From NCBI GenBank assembly GCA_023432565.1, contig JAEYUL010000090.1, positions 1 through 6,579 on the forward strand: a stretch of 6,579 bases of DNA. Direction: 5' to 3'. Under the pieces are notes generated by a model. The model had not been told where the DNA came from. It saw only the letters and a program-made list of their open reading frames with translations, and searched no databases. Each line of letters starts with the position of its first letter. Positions within the stretch are counted from its first letter, which is position 1. The DNA comes from Actinomycetes bacterium (GTDB lineage: Bacteria; Actinomycetota; Actinomycetes; Actinomycetales; Cellulomonadaceae). Of this stretch, positions 1-5,378 are shown one piece after another. The position numbers and the translations under genes are program-made.

Positions 1-1
1 G

Positions 2-808
2 GCCGGCGCGCCGGCAGCGCAGTCCGCCGCGCGTCCCGGAGCGGCCGAGCCCGTGACCACGGCCGAACCCGCGACCCCGGCCGTGGTCCGCGACCCGGGC
101 GCAGCGCGCACCGAGGCCGCGGGTACGGCACCGGCCACCCCGCCCACGTCGCCCCTCGGTCCGCAGGCCTCCAGCACCCCGGTGGCGACACCGGGCGCTC
201 CTGCCGTTGCCGGCACCACGCCGGTCCCGGTCCCCGTCCCGGCCGTGCTCGACGCCCCGGCGGCACCGGTCGCGGTCGCGCCGGTCGCCGCGGAGGGCCC
301 GGCCCCGGCACCTGCTCCCGCCCCGGTGCCCAGCACGGGTGCAGCGCCGCACGCACCTGCCTCGGCGCCGCTCGCGGAGCAGCTCGGCGCGCGCCTGGCG
401 ACCCTCGGGGGTCTGCGCCGTGGCACGCACGTCCTGTCGGTCCCCGTCGACCCGGTCCACCTGGGCCCGGTGCGGATCGTCGCGCACATCGGCGCCGACT
501 CGGTGCGCGTCGAGCTCGTCGGCGCGGGCGACGCCTCGCGTCAGGCGCTGCAGGCGGCGCTCGGCGACCTGCGTCGTGACCTCGCCGCAGCCGGTGTCCA
601 GGTGGACCTCGGCTCGGACGGCCGACGCACCCCCTCGGGCTCGCCCCAGACCTCGTCGGACACCCCGGACGGCTCGGGCGGCTCGGCACGGGACGCCCGC
701 GCCGAACGAGCGAGCCGTCCGGGTGACGGGCCGCCATCCGCCGTCCCAGCAGACCCACGGCCGTCCCTGGACGCCACCCGTAGCCGCCACCTCGACCTCG
801 TCGTCTGA
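2..808 (+). CDS. fliK: Flagellar hook-length control protein FliK, C-terminal part (5' end outside window)
   Basis: The frame is open from base 2, so this is the last 268 residues of a longer protein; a GTG at 53 is internal and has no ribosome-binding site. FliK is the secreted molecular ruler that measures the hook and, through FlhB, switches export from hook to filament proteins. The visible N-terminal part is an Ala/Pro/Val-rich disordered linker (about nt 50-360). A compact domain follows at about nt 365-605, with the hook-length signature DPVHLGPVRI, a beta-rich stretch and the helix QALQAALGDLRRDLAAAGV. A Ser/Gly/Asp-rich tail ends in LDLVV. The P-x-x-LG-x-V pattern followed by the Leu/Arg helix is typical of the FliK C-terminal (Flg_hook) domain, and flgD and flgE directly downstream fit. 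FliK linkers are poorly conserved, so the name depends on the last domain and context. Confidence 0.86.
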   Translation, partial: AGAPAAQSAARPGAAEPVTTAEPATPAVVRDPGAARTEAAGTAPATPPTSPLGPQASSTPVATPGAPAVAGTTPVPVPVPAVLDAPAAPVAVAPVAAEGPAPAPAPAPVPSTGAAPHAPASAPLAEQLGARLATLGGLRRGTHVLSVPVDPVHLGPVRIVAHIGADSVRVELVGAGDASRQALQAALGDLRRDLAAAGVQVDLGSDGRRTPSGSPQTSSDTPDGSGGSARDARAERASRPGDGPPSAVPADPRPSLDATRSRHLDLVV

Positions 809-832
809 CGACCCGCACCGACAGGAGCTCGC

Positions 833-1273
833 ATGAGCATCGACACCTCGTACGCGACGAGCGCGACCAGCACGGCGACGTCGGTGACGGCGACGACCGC
901 GAGCGGCACGCTCGACCAGCAGGCGTTCCTCAACCTGCTCGTCGCCCAGCTGCGCAACCAGGACCCGTCCGCGCCGATGGACTCCTCGCAGCTCATGGCG
1001 CAGACCACCCAGCTCGCCACGATGGAGCAGCTCACGACGCTGACCGACACCTCACGGGAGGCGTTCGCGCTGCAGATGCGCGTGGCCGCCGCCTCGCTCG
1101 TCGGTCAGACCGTCTCGTGGACCGACGCCGAGGGCGTGACGCACTCGGGCGTCGTCGACGCGGTCGACTACGCGGGCTCCGTCCCGGTCGTCGCCGTGGG
1201 CGACCAGAAGATCCCGCTCGACCTGGTCGGCTCCGTGACCGCCACGGGCACCTTCACGAAGGAGGAGTCCTGA
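833..1273 (+). CDS. flgD: Flagellar hook assembly scaffold FlgD (short form)
   Basis: FlgD caps the growing hook and guides FlgE polymerisation; it is exported and lost when the hook is complete. The 146-residue product has a Ser/Thr/Ala-rich N-terminus (1-26), then the conserved FlgD block LDQQAFLNLLVAQLRNQDPS at 27-46 and PMDSSQLMAQTTQLATMEQL just after it. The remainder (about 90-146: LVGQTVSWTDAEGVTHSGVV and the LDLVGSV end) fits the Tudor-like beta module. Enteric FlgD is about 230 residues with an extra FnIII/Ig-like module, absent here; Gram-positive FlgD proteins are often this short. The ATG has an AGGAG at 823-827 with a 5-nt spacer, and the gap to fliK is only 24 nt, so the two are probably cotranscribed. 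Confidence 0.95.
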   Translation: MSIDTSYATSATSTATSVTATTASGTLDQQAFLNLLVAQLRNQDPSAPMDSSQLMAQTTQLATMEQLTTLTDTSREAFALQMRVAAASLVGQTVSWTDAEGVTHSGVVDAVDYAGSVPVVAVGDQKIPLDLVGSVTATGTFTKEES

Positions 1274-1313
1274 CCCGGCGTCCGCGCCGCACCTGCTCGC
1301 CCACCTCGTCTCC

Positions 1314-1331
1314 CCGCGCCGTCCGGCGCGG
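1314..1331 (+). other. Stem-loop in the flgD-flgE gap, just before the flgE ribosome-binding site
   Basis: A perfect 7-bp stem CCGCGCC / GGCGCGG closes a 4-nt loop (GTCC). It lies in the 77-nt gap between flgD and flgE and ends 5 nt before the flgE Shine-Dalgarno GAAGGGA (1337-1343). There is no U-run, so a strong terminator is unlikely. Possible roles are a 5' mRNA stabiliser or processing site that lets hook protein be made in excess over FlgD, or a structure that affects ribosome access. Short GC stems arise often by chance in DNA of this composition. Confidence 0.4.
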
Positions 1332-1350
1332 CCCCTGAAGGGAAACCGTC

Positions 1351-2529
1351 ATGCTCCGCTCGCTCTTCGCCGGCATCAGCGGCCTGCGCAGCCACCAGAC
1401 GATGCTCGACGTCACCGGCAACAACATCGCGAACGTCAACACGACCGGCTTCAAGTCCTCGCAGGTCGTCTTCCAGGACACCCTCAGCCAGCTCCTCACG
1501 GGCGCCGGTGGCGCGCAGGACGGCGTCGGCGGCACCAACCCCGCGCAGATCGGCCTCGGCGTGCGCGTCGCGGGCGTGACGACGAACTTCACGCAGGGTG
1601 CCTCGCAGATGACCGGCCGCAGCACCGACATGATGATCCAGGGCGACGGGTTCTTCGTGGTCCGCAAGGGCGCCGAGACGTACTACACGCGCGCGGGCTC
1701 GTTCGACTTCGACGCCACAGGTCAGATGGTCCTGCCCGGCGAAGGTGCGCTCGTCCAGGGCTGGATGGCCGTCAACGGCGTCATCGACACCACCGGTCCG
1801 GTCACCGACCTGTCGGTCCCGGCCGGGACCGTCATGCCCGCGGTGGCCTCGACGAGCGCCACCTACCGCGGCAACCTCGACGCCGCCGCGGCCGACGGGA
1901 CGGTCCTGCACCGCACGATCGACGTCTTCGACTCGACAGGTTCCGCGCGCACGCTGACGCTCACGTTCACGAAGTCGGCGACCGGGTGGGCCGTGGAGGC
2001 CTCCGACGGCACCGCGACGGTGGCGTCGACCGCGATGGCGTTCGACGCCGCGGGCGCGCTCACCTCGCCGACGTCGCTCACGGTCGGCGGCGTCGCGGTG
2101 GACCTGTCCACGGTGACCGGGTTCGCGGGCCTCGACACCATCAAGGCCGACACGCAGGACGGTCAGGCCGCCGGCACGCTGCAGTCGTTCACCCTCGGCG
2201 CCGACGGCACGATCATGGGCTCGTTCTCCAACGGCATGAAGCAGGCGATCGGTCGCATCGCCCTGTCCGCGTTCACGAACCCGTCGGGCCTGGAGAAGGC
2301 GGGCGGCTCGCTGTTCCGCACGACCGTGAACTCCGGTGAGCCCGCGATCGGGACGGCCGGCACGGGTGCGCGCGGCACGCTCGCGGGCGGTGCGCTCGAG
2401 ATGTCGAACGTCGACCTGTCCTCGGAGTTCACGAGCCTGATCGTCGCCCAGCGCGGCTTCCAGGCGAACTCGCGCGTCATCACGACGTCCGACGAGGTGC
2501 TCCAGGAGCTCGTCAACCTCAAGCGCTGA
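1351..2529 (+). CDS. flgE: Flagellar hook protein FlgE
   Basis: FlgE polymerises outside the cell into the curved hook, the universal joint between rod and filament. The 392-residue length is close to enteric FlgE (about 400). The N-terminus MLRSLFAGISGLRSHQTMLD followed by GNNIANVNTTGFKSS (23-37) is the classic rod/hook axial motif. The C-terminus has the matching helix, with MSNVDLSSEFTSLIVAQRGF followed by QANSRVITTSDEVLQELVNL; the two terminal helices form the D0 coiled coil. GDGFFVV near residue 100 is typical of the FlgE/F/G core, and the variable centre (about 150-300) is Thr/Ala/Gly-rich, as expected for the exposed domains. The ATG has GAAGGGA 7 nt upstream. FlgF and FlgG share these ends, but size and the fliK-flgD-flgE order favour FlgE. 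A strong hairpin lies 11 nt after the stop. Confidence 0.97.
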   Translation: MLRSLFAGISGLRSHQTMLDVTGNNIANVNTTGFKSSQVVFQDTLSQLLTGAGGAQDGVGGTNPAQIGLGVRVAGVTTNFTQGASQMTGRSTDMMIQGDGFFVVRKGAETYYTRAGSFDFDATGQMVLPGEGALVQGWMAVNGVIDTTGPVTDLSVPAGTVMPAVASTSATYRGNLDAAAADGTVLHRTIDVFDSTGSARTLTLTFTKSATGWAVEASDGTATVASTAMAFDAAGALTSPTSLTVGGVAVDLSTVTGFAGLDTIKADTQDGQAAGTLQSFTLGADGTIMGSFSNGMKQAIGRIALSAFTNPSGLEKAGGSLFRTTVNSGEPAIGTAGTGARGTLAGGALEMSNVDLSSEFTSLIVAQRGFQANSRVITTSDEVLQELVNLKR

Positions 2530-2540
2530 CCCGGACCGCT

Positions 2541-2577
2541 GCGACGCCCTGGCCCCCGTACGGGGCCGGGGCGTCGC
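2541..2577 (+). terminator. Probable terminator hairpin after flgE
   Basis: GCGACGCCCTGGCCCC at 2541-2556 pairs with 2562-2577 over 16 bp with a single G-U wobble (T2550 with G2568), leaving a 5-nt loop CGTAC. It starts 11 nt after the flgE stop. No U-tract follows, but actinobacterial intrinsic terminators often lack one. It would separate the fliK-flgD-flgE transcript from the flbD-mot unit, which has its own promoter-like element about 70 nt further on. It could also protect the 3' end of flgE mRNA. Confidence 0.8.
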
Positions 2578-2617
2578 GCATGCCCGGCCGACTCTCACCG
2601 CGGCTCACCAAGGCGGA

Positions 2618-2634
2618 CGCAGGCTGCACCTGCG
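2618..2634. promoter_or_regulatory. Dyad CGCAGG-N5-CCTGCG upstream of the flbD promoter-like element
   Basis: This is a perfect 6-bp inverted repeat around CTGCA, ending 11 nt before the CTCACAAGT box at 2646. Its position suits an activator or repressor site. The left arm with its next base (CGCAGGC) also occurs at 5345-5351 upstream of the fliM promoter-like element, but at a different distance, so a common regulator is only a guess. Confidence 0.3.
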
Positions 2635-2657
2635 CGCACTTTCGCCTCACAAGTGCG
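2635..2657. promoter_or_regulatory. Dyad CGCACTT-N9-AAGTGCG overlapping the -35 box of the flbD promoter-like element
   Basis: CGCACTT (2635-2641) and AAGTGCG (2651-2657) form a perfect 7-bp inverted repeat. The right arm covers the last four bases of the conserved TCACAAGT box. A protein bound here would block or alter promoter access. The equivalent dyad is not present at the fliM promoter-like element, so any such control would be specific to the stator unit. Confidence 0.35.
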
Positions 2658-2673
2658 ACATCACGGCCGATGA
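2646..2673 (+). promoter_or_regulatory. FliA/sigma-28-type promoter-like element for flbD-motA-motB-fliL
   Basis: CTCACAAGT (2646-2654), an 11-nt spacer, then GCCGATGA (2666-2673). The -10 half matches 7 of 8 bases of the sigma-28 consensus GCCGATAA, and 11 nt is the usual spacer of that class. The -35 half is poor against TAAAGTTT (3 of 8), but the same nine bases recur at the same spacing before fliM, which argues that it is real. From memory, actinomycete FliA promoters use CTCA at -35, which would fit. Transcription would begin near 2679-2682, leaving a leader of about 65 nt before flbD. Confidence 0.72.
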
Positions 2674-2682
2674 GAGGCACGA

Positions 2683-2700
2683 AGGCCCACGGACGGGCCT
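2683..2700 (+). other. Leader hairpin AGGCCC-N6-GGGCCT upstream of flbD
   Basis: This perfect 6-bp stem has a 6-nt loop (ACGGAC). It falls at the very start of the predicted flbD transcript and is followed by a smaller GACG-CGG-CGTC stem at 2701-2711. The most likely effect is 5'-end protection of the stator mRNA. I see no conserved riboswitch architecture in the short leader. Confidence 0.35.
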
Positions 2701-2744
2701 GACGCGGCGTCCGCTGCAGGGAATGACCAAGGACGGGACTCGCC

Positions 2745-3029
2745 ATGATCGTCGTGACGCGCCTGACAGGCGACAGGTTCGGGATCAACTCCGACCTCAT
2801 CCAGCGTGTGGAGAGCGCGCCCGACACGATCGTGACGCTCGTCGACGGGACGAAGTACATCGTCGCCGAGCCCCTCGACCAGGTCATCGCCCTGATCGAC
2901 GAGCGCGCGGCCCAGGTGCTCGCGCGGTCCCAGGAGCTGCGGTCCACCGCACGGCTCGTGGCCGTCCCCGACCGGGACGACGACGAGCACGTGGAGCCCC
3001 CGCTGCCCCTTCGACCCCGGAGCGTGTGA
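2745..3029 (+). CDS. flbD: FlbD/SwrD-family flagellar protein
   Basis: The 94-residue product begins MIVVTRLTGDRFGINSDLIQ and continues RVESAPDTIVTLVDGTKYIV, the FlbD-family core (MI-x-LTR-G, IN-x-DLI, PDT-x-x-L-DG-K-x-VV). This family should not be confused with the Caulobacter NtrC-type regulator also named FlbD. In Bacillus subtilis the homologue SwrD raises flagellar power by supporting stator function, and its gene lies beside other flagellar genes. Here it sits directly before motA, which fits a role in stator output. Family members are about 70 residues; this one has an extra C-terminal tail (about 60-94) rich in Arg, Asp and Pro, of unknown function. The ATG has AAGGA at 2729-2733 (11-nt spacer) and GGGA at 2735-2738 (6-nt spacer). 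The stop overlaps the motA start by 1 nt (TGATG). Confidence 0.93.
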   Translation: MIVVTRLTGDRFGINSDLIQRVESAPDTIVTLVDGTKYIVAEPLDQVIALIDERAAQVLARSQELRSTARLVAVPDRDDDEHVEPPLPLRPRSV

Positions 3030-3802
3030 TGGACCCCGCTGGCCTCATCGGCATCGGCGTCGCGCTCACCGCGATCTTCGGCGCGATGCTCATCGAGGGC
3101 GCCGAGCCCATGTCGATCCTGCTCCCGGCGCCGCTCCTGCTCGTGTGGGTGGGCACGCTCGGCGTGGGCGTCGCGGGCCACACGGTGCGCGACGTCAAGA
3201 AGGCGTTCGCCTCGGTGCCGCGCGCGCTGCGGTCCCGGACCCCGGACCCGTCCGCGACCATCGACACGGTCGTCGCGCTGGCCGACCGCGCGCGCCGCGA
3301 GGGCCTGCTCGCGCTCGAGGACTCCGCGCGGGAGATCGACGACGAGTTCCTGCGCACGGGCCTGCAGGCCGCGATCGACGGCACCGACCCGGAGGACCTG
3401 CGGATCGTCCTCGAGGACCGGATCGCGACCAAGCGCACCCAGGACCGGGTCAACTCCAAGTACTTCCAGGACATGGGTGGCTACGCGCCGACGATCGGCA
3501 TCATCGGCACCGTCATCTCGCTCGTGCACGTGCTCGAGAACCTCTCGGAGCCCGCGACCCTCGGCCACTCGATCGCCGCCGCTTTCGTCGCGACCCTGTG
3601 GGGCATCCTGTCCGCCAACGTGGTGTGGCTGCCGCTGTCGGCGCGCATCAAGCGGATCTCCGACCTCGAGTGCGCGCACATGGAGGTCACGCTCGAGGGT
3701 CTGCTCGCGGTGCAGGCCGGCGCGAACCCGCGCGTGGTGGGCGAGCGCCTGCGCTCGCTGGTCCCGCACGACCTCGTGCAGCAGGACCGGGCGGCGGCAT
3801 GA
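3029..3802 (+). CDS. motA: Flagellar motor stator protein MotA
   Basis: MotA (five copies) surrounds a MotB dimer to form the proton- or sodium-driven stator that turns the rotor through FliG. The 257-residue product has the four-helix MotA plan: membrane segments at about 6-24, 29-50, 151-168 and 180-205, with a large cytoplasmic loop between the second and third. The two conserved channel prolines are present, P154 in GGYAPTIGIIGTVISL and P202 in NVVWLPLSARIK, spaced as in E. coli (P173, P222). The loop motif RREGLLALED (89-98) carries the charged residues that face FliG. The frame is open further upstream, but the ATG at 3029 is right: it has GGAG 6 nt upstream, overlaps the flbD stop, and begins at the first membrane helix. 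It overlaps motB by 4 nt (ATGA). The related ExbB/TolQ families are less likely in this context. Confidence 0.96.
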   Translation: MDPAGLIGIGVALTAIFGAMLIEGAEPMSILLPAPLLLVWVGTLGVGVAGHTVRDVKKAFASVPRALRSRTPDPSATIDTVVALADRARREGLLALEDSAREIDDEFLRTGLQAAIDGTDPEDLRIVLEDRIATKRTQDRVNSKYFQDMGGYAPTIGIIGTVISLVHVLENLSEPATLGHSIAAAFVATLWGILSANVVWLPLSARIKRISDLECAHMEVTLEGLLAVQAGANPRVVGERLRSLVPHDLVQQDRAAA

Positions 3803-4698
3803 GCAGCCACGGCAGGCCGCGGCGGCGCCGCCGCCACGAGGAGGAGGAGGGGCACGTCAACCACGAGCGCTGGCTCGTGAGCTACTCCGACATGATCACG
3901 GTGCTCATGGCGCTGTTCATCGTGCTGTTCGCGATCAGCCAGGTCGACCAGGACAAGTACGAGGCGCTGCGCCTGTCGCTGGCCGCCGGCTTCCACGACC
4001 GCACGGGCGCGAGCTCGATCCTCGACGGCACCCAGGGCACGCTCGACGGCCAGTCCGTCGTGCCGGACACGAGCACCGCGAACGGCACCGCCGGCATGGT
4101 GGACGCCGATCTGGGCCTGGGTGAGCAGGGCGCCAACCCGGCTCCTGCGCAGAGCACCGAGGGTGTCGACCCGCAGCTGCTGGAGGCGGCCCGTGCCGAG
4201 GCGGAGCACCTCGACCGCATCCGCGCGACCATCCAGAAGGCGCTCGACGCCGCCGCGCTCGGCGACTCGGTGCGGTTCCGCGTCGACGAGCGCGGGCTGG
4301 TGCTGGGGCTCGTCGCGGACGACGTGTTCTTCGCCGCCGCGAGCGCCGAGCTGACGCCCACCGCGCGCCGCGTCCTGGACGTGGCTGGCCCCACGCTGAA
4401 GCAGCTCGAGGAGCAGATCTCGGTCGAGGGGCACGCCAACGTGCTGCCGATCTCCGGCCGGTACGCGACCAACTGGGAGCTCTCCGCCGACCGCGCCACG
4501 CAGGTGCTCCGGCACCTCGTCGAGCGTGACGGCATGCCCGGCGGGCGCATCATGGCGGTCGGCTTCGGCGACCAGCGTCCGCTCGTCGGCGGCAAGAGCG
4601 GCGCCGCGATGGAGACCAACCGCCGTGTGGACCTCGTGATCCTGTCCGATGCACCCGAGACCGTGCGGGCACTGCTGCCCGCCCTCAGCAAGGAGTGA
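3799..4698 (+). CDS. motB: Flagellar motor stator protein MotB
   Basis: MotB anchors the stator to peptidoglycan and carries the ion-binding aspartate. The product is 299 residues. A charged cytoplasmic head (1-24, with RRRRR then EEEE) precedes the membrane helix, whose motif VSYSDMITVLMALFIVLF includes D31, the equivalent of E. coli D32. A Gly/Thr/Asp-rich periplasmic linker (about 65-135) follows, then an OmpA-like domain (about 165-290) with NWELSADRA (225-233) and NRRVDLVIL. Where the family usually has GHTD-N, this protein has GHANVLP (211-217), so the aspartate that contacts the peptidoglycan diamino acid is N214; the partner arginine R232 is kept. The start overlaps the motA stop and has only a weak GGACCGGGCGG upstream, so translational coupling with motA is likely. 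The sequence does not settle whether the ion is H+ or Na+. Confidence 0.96.
   Translation: MSSHGRPRRRRRHEEEEGHVNHERWLVSYSDMITVLMALFIVLFAISQVDQDKYEALRLSLAAGFHDRTGASSILDGTQGTLDGQSVVPDTSTANGTAGMVDADLGLGEQGANPAPAQSTEGVDPQLLEAARAEAEHLDRIRATIQKALDAAALGDSVRFRVDERGLVLGLVADDVFFAAASAELTPTARRVLDVAGPTLKQLEEQISVEGHANVLPISGRYATNWELSADRATQVLRHLVERDGMPGGRIMAVGFGDQRPLVGGKSGAAMETNRRVDLVILSDAPETVRALLPALSKE
4690..4695 (+). promoter_or_regulatory. Shine-Dalgarno AAGGAG that sets the fliL start
   Basis: AAGGAG ends 8 nt before the GTG at 4704. The alternative in-frame GTG at 4695 would overlap the last base of this site and the motB stop, so it cannot be served by it. The site lies within the last codons of motB. 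Confidence 0.8.
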
Positions 4699-4703
4699 GT
4701 GCC

Positions 4704-5225
4704 GTGCCCGTCGAGCAGCGAGTGGTCGGCGCCGGGGTCAAGATCGGCGCCGGCAAGATCGGCGCGGGCAAGATCGGGGCGCCGACCGCCCCGGAGCCTG
4801 CGCCCGCGCCGCCCGCCAAGAAGAGCCGGGGCCGCATCGGCGTCGTCCTGCTCGTCGTGCTGCTCGCGGCCGGCGCGGCCTGGTGGTTCTTCCTGCGGCC
4901 CGAGGCCGCCGCGGCCGGACCGCCCGCCGAGGTCGAGCCGCGCAAGGGCGAGGTCGTCGCGGTGGAGCCGATCAGCCTCAACCTCGCCGGCGGGCACTAC
5001 CTGCGGCTCGGCTTCTCGTTGCAGCTCACCGCCGACGCGCACGAGGCGCCGGACCCGGCCCCCGCGATCGACCACGCGATCGCCCTGTTCTCCGGTCGCA
5101 CGGTCGCGGAGATCTCCGACCCGGCGACGCGCACGCGGCTGCGCGACGAGCTCGCGGAGCAGCTCGACGAGGTGTACGAGGGCGAGGTGATGGGTGTCTA
5201 CCTGACCAACTACGTGACGCAGTAG
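4704..5225 (+). CDS. fliL: Flagellar basal body-associated protein FliL
   Basis: FliL is a single-pass membrane protein that encircles or supports the MotAB stator and raises torque. With the GTG at 4704, chosen because AAGGAG lies 8 nt upstream, it has 173 residues. The cytoplasmic N-terminus has a GAGVKIGAGKIGAGKIGA repeat (9-26) and a Pro/Ala stretch, then KKSRGR, a membrane helix (45-64, GVVLLVVLLAAGAAWWFF) and the periplasmic FliL domain. The domain shows the family pattern: VEPISLNLAGGHYLRLGFSL, a DHAIALFSGRTVAEI helix, LRDELAEQLD and the ending VMGVYLTNYVTQ. Length matches typical FliL (about 150-180). It is the last gene of the flbD-motA-motB-fliL unit; only 5 nt separate it from motB, while 189 nt separate it from fliM. 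Earlier annotators could choose the GTG at 4695, adding three residues. Confidence 0.93.
   Translation: MPVEQRVVGAGVKIGAGKIGAGKIGAPTAPEPAPAPPAKKSRGRIGVVLLVVLLAAGAAWWFFLRPEAAAAGPPAEVEPRKGEVVAVEPISLNLAGGHYLRLGFSLQLTADAHEAPDPAPAIDHAIALFSGRTVAEISDPATRTRLRDELAEQLDEVYEGEVMGVYLTNYVTQ
4740..4781 (+). repeat. 15-nt tandem repeat encoding KIGAG in FliL
   Basis: Two near-identical units AAGATCGGCGCCGGC (4740-4754) and AAGATCGGCGCGGGC (4755-4769) are followed by a partial third, AAGATCGGGGCG (4770-4781). A degenerate unit precedes them (4725-4739, VGAGV). Each unit adds a Lys-Ile-Gly-Ala-Gly step to the cytoplasmic tail of FliL. The period is a multiple of three, so unit gain or loss keeps the frame. 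Confidence 0.75.
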
Positions 5226-5245
5226 CGACGGGACGCTCACTGCAC

Positions 5246-5264
5246 CCGCCGGCCCCGCCGGCGG
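5246..5264 (+). terminator. Possible weak terminator hairpin after fliL
   Basis: CCGCCGG (5246-5252) pairs perfectly with CCGGCGG (5258-5264) around a 5-nt loop, 20 nt after the fliL stop. Two more small stems follow: GGCGCC-ATGGAG-GGCGCC at 5271-5288 and CCCC-GCGA-GGGG at 5302-5313, the latter with a GNRA-type tetraloop. There is no U-run. Together they could end or slow transcription leaving the stator unit, ahead of a new promoter-like element at 5379. GC-rich stems of this size are common by chance, so confidence is limited. Confidence 0.4.
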
Positions 5265-5341
5265 CACCAGGGCGCCATGGAGGGCGCCGCACCGCTGCGC
5301 ACCCCGCGAGGGGACCCGGCCACGGACGGACGGAGCGCAGA

Positions 5342-5374
5342 TCACGCAGGCGTGAGTGGGCGCCTCGACGCCCA
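5342..5374. promoter_or_regulatory. Two adjacent dyads upstream of the fliM promoter-like element, operator candidates
   Basis: TCACGC-AG-GCGTGA (5342-5355) is a 6+6 dyad with a 2-nt centre. TGGGCG-N6-CGCCCA (5357-5374) is a second perfect 6-bp dyad. They lie back to back and end 4 nt before the conserved CTCACAAGT box at 5379. This arrangement, in a region without coding constraint, fits binding sites for an activator or repressor of fliM. No regulator family can be named from these bases. Confidence 0.4.
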
Positions 5375-5378
5375 ACTG

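Noticed and set aside
1258..1267. Strong Shine-Dalgarno-like GAAGGAGGAG at the end of flgD
   Set aside because: No start codon follows at a usable distance; it simply encodes the KEES end of FlgD.
1168..2598. Long minus-strand open frame opposite flgE, and similar ones at 2519-3769 and 3481-4515
   Set aside because: Same antisense artefact: Arg/His/Asp-rich translation without domain features, fully covered by well-supported + strand genes.
2723..3028. Upstream extension of the motA frame through flbD
   Set aside because: The translation is Arg/Asp-rich and unlike MotA, and lies over a convincing FlbD coding region. The ATG at 3029 has a good ribosome-binding site and begins at the first membrane helix.
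3145..3798. Upstream extension of the motB reading frame within motA
   Set aside because: The residues encoded before 3799 are Arg/Gly/Pro-rich nonsense typical of an out-of-frame reading of motA; MotB proper starts at the ATG overlapping the motA stop.
3821..3836. GGCGGCGCCGCC palindrome in the motB start region
   Set aside because: It arises from the Arg codon run within coding sequence and has no regulatory context.
5236..5264. CTCA followed by GCCGGCGG after fliL as a third sigma-28-like element
   Set aside because: The spacing is one base longer and the second half lacks the GAT core; it is better explained as part of the hairpin at 5246-5264.
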